5,888 bases of DNA, from contig DAHVFL010000311.1 of NCBI GenBank assembly GCA_027316975.1, forward strand, positions 1 through 5,888, in the 5' to 3' direction. Position numbers and translations under genes: made by a program. The notes below the pieces were generated by a model, which saw only the letters and a list, made by a program, of their open reading frames with translations, searched no databases and had not been told where the DNA came from. This DNA comes from Chloroflexota bacterium (GTDB taxonomy: Bacteria > Chloroflexota > Ktedonobacteria > Ktedonobacterales > Ktedonobacteraceae). Each line of letters starts with the position of its first letter. Positions within the stretch are counted from its first letter, which is position 1. This document shows, piece by piece, positions 5,880 through 5,888 of the stretch.

Positions 5880-5888
5880 CAGGTATCT

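Overview
The window most resembles a large-genome Ktedonobacteria-type Chloroflexota. That is an inference from three things: GC-rich coding sequence with long Ala/Gln-rich TPR proteins, an IscB element of the kind abundant in Ktedonobacter, and small palindromic dispersed repeats. No rRNA or other taxonomic marker is present. All genes lie on the + strand.

Layout. (1) Positions 3-1757 hold the 3' part of a long tetratricopeptide-repeat protein whose start lies before the window. (2) A 98-base gap with a possible promoter leads to an unrecognised 257-residue protein at 1856-2629. (3) A compact IscB element occupies about 2628-4327. It consists of a long structured non-coding region (omegaRNA, about 2628-3050), the iscB gene (GTG start 3052, stop 4299) with all RuvC and HNH catalytic positions intact, and a GC-rich right-end hairpin (4276-4322) followed by five T. 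No tnpA is present, so the element cannot transpose by itself. (4) A 462-residue unrecognised helical protein starts at an ATG at 4329, immediately after the element. (5) The last 171 bases hold a REPIN-like double palindrome (5793-5879) and a degenerate copy of one arm (5741-5766).

Main point. The element sits exactly at the junction of two co-directional genes. Removing it joins the last codons of the 257-residue gene to the ATG of the 462-residue gene with essentially no gap: the join reads either as a TGATG stop/start overlap or as TAG directly followed by ATG. The two flanking genes were therefore probably a translationally coupled pair. The element inserted without changing either protein, and its first two bases can supply the present stop codon of the upstream gene. 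In IscB systems the omegaRNA guide is the sequence directly 5' of the scaffold. Here it would be the last 16 or so bases of the upstream gene, so the RNP would recognise the empty allele and favour retention or homing of the element.

How the parts work together. Transcription from the upstream gene pair would run through the guide and scaffold into iscB. The omegaRNA 3' end overlaps the iscB Shine-Dalgarno, so one transcript may serve either as guide RNA or as message. The right-end hairpin plus T-run resembles an intrinsic terminator placed at the start codon of the downstream gene, which may reduce its expression. The biochemical roles of the two flanking proteins cannot be told from sequence alone.
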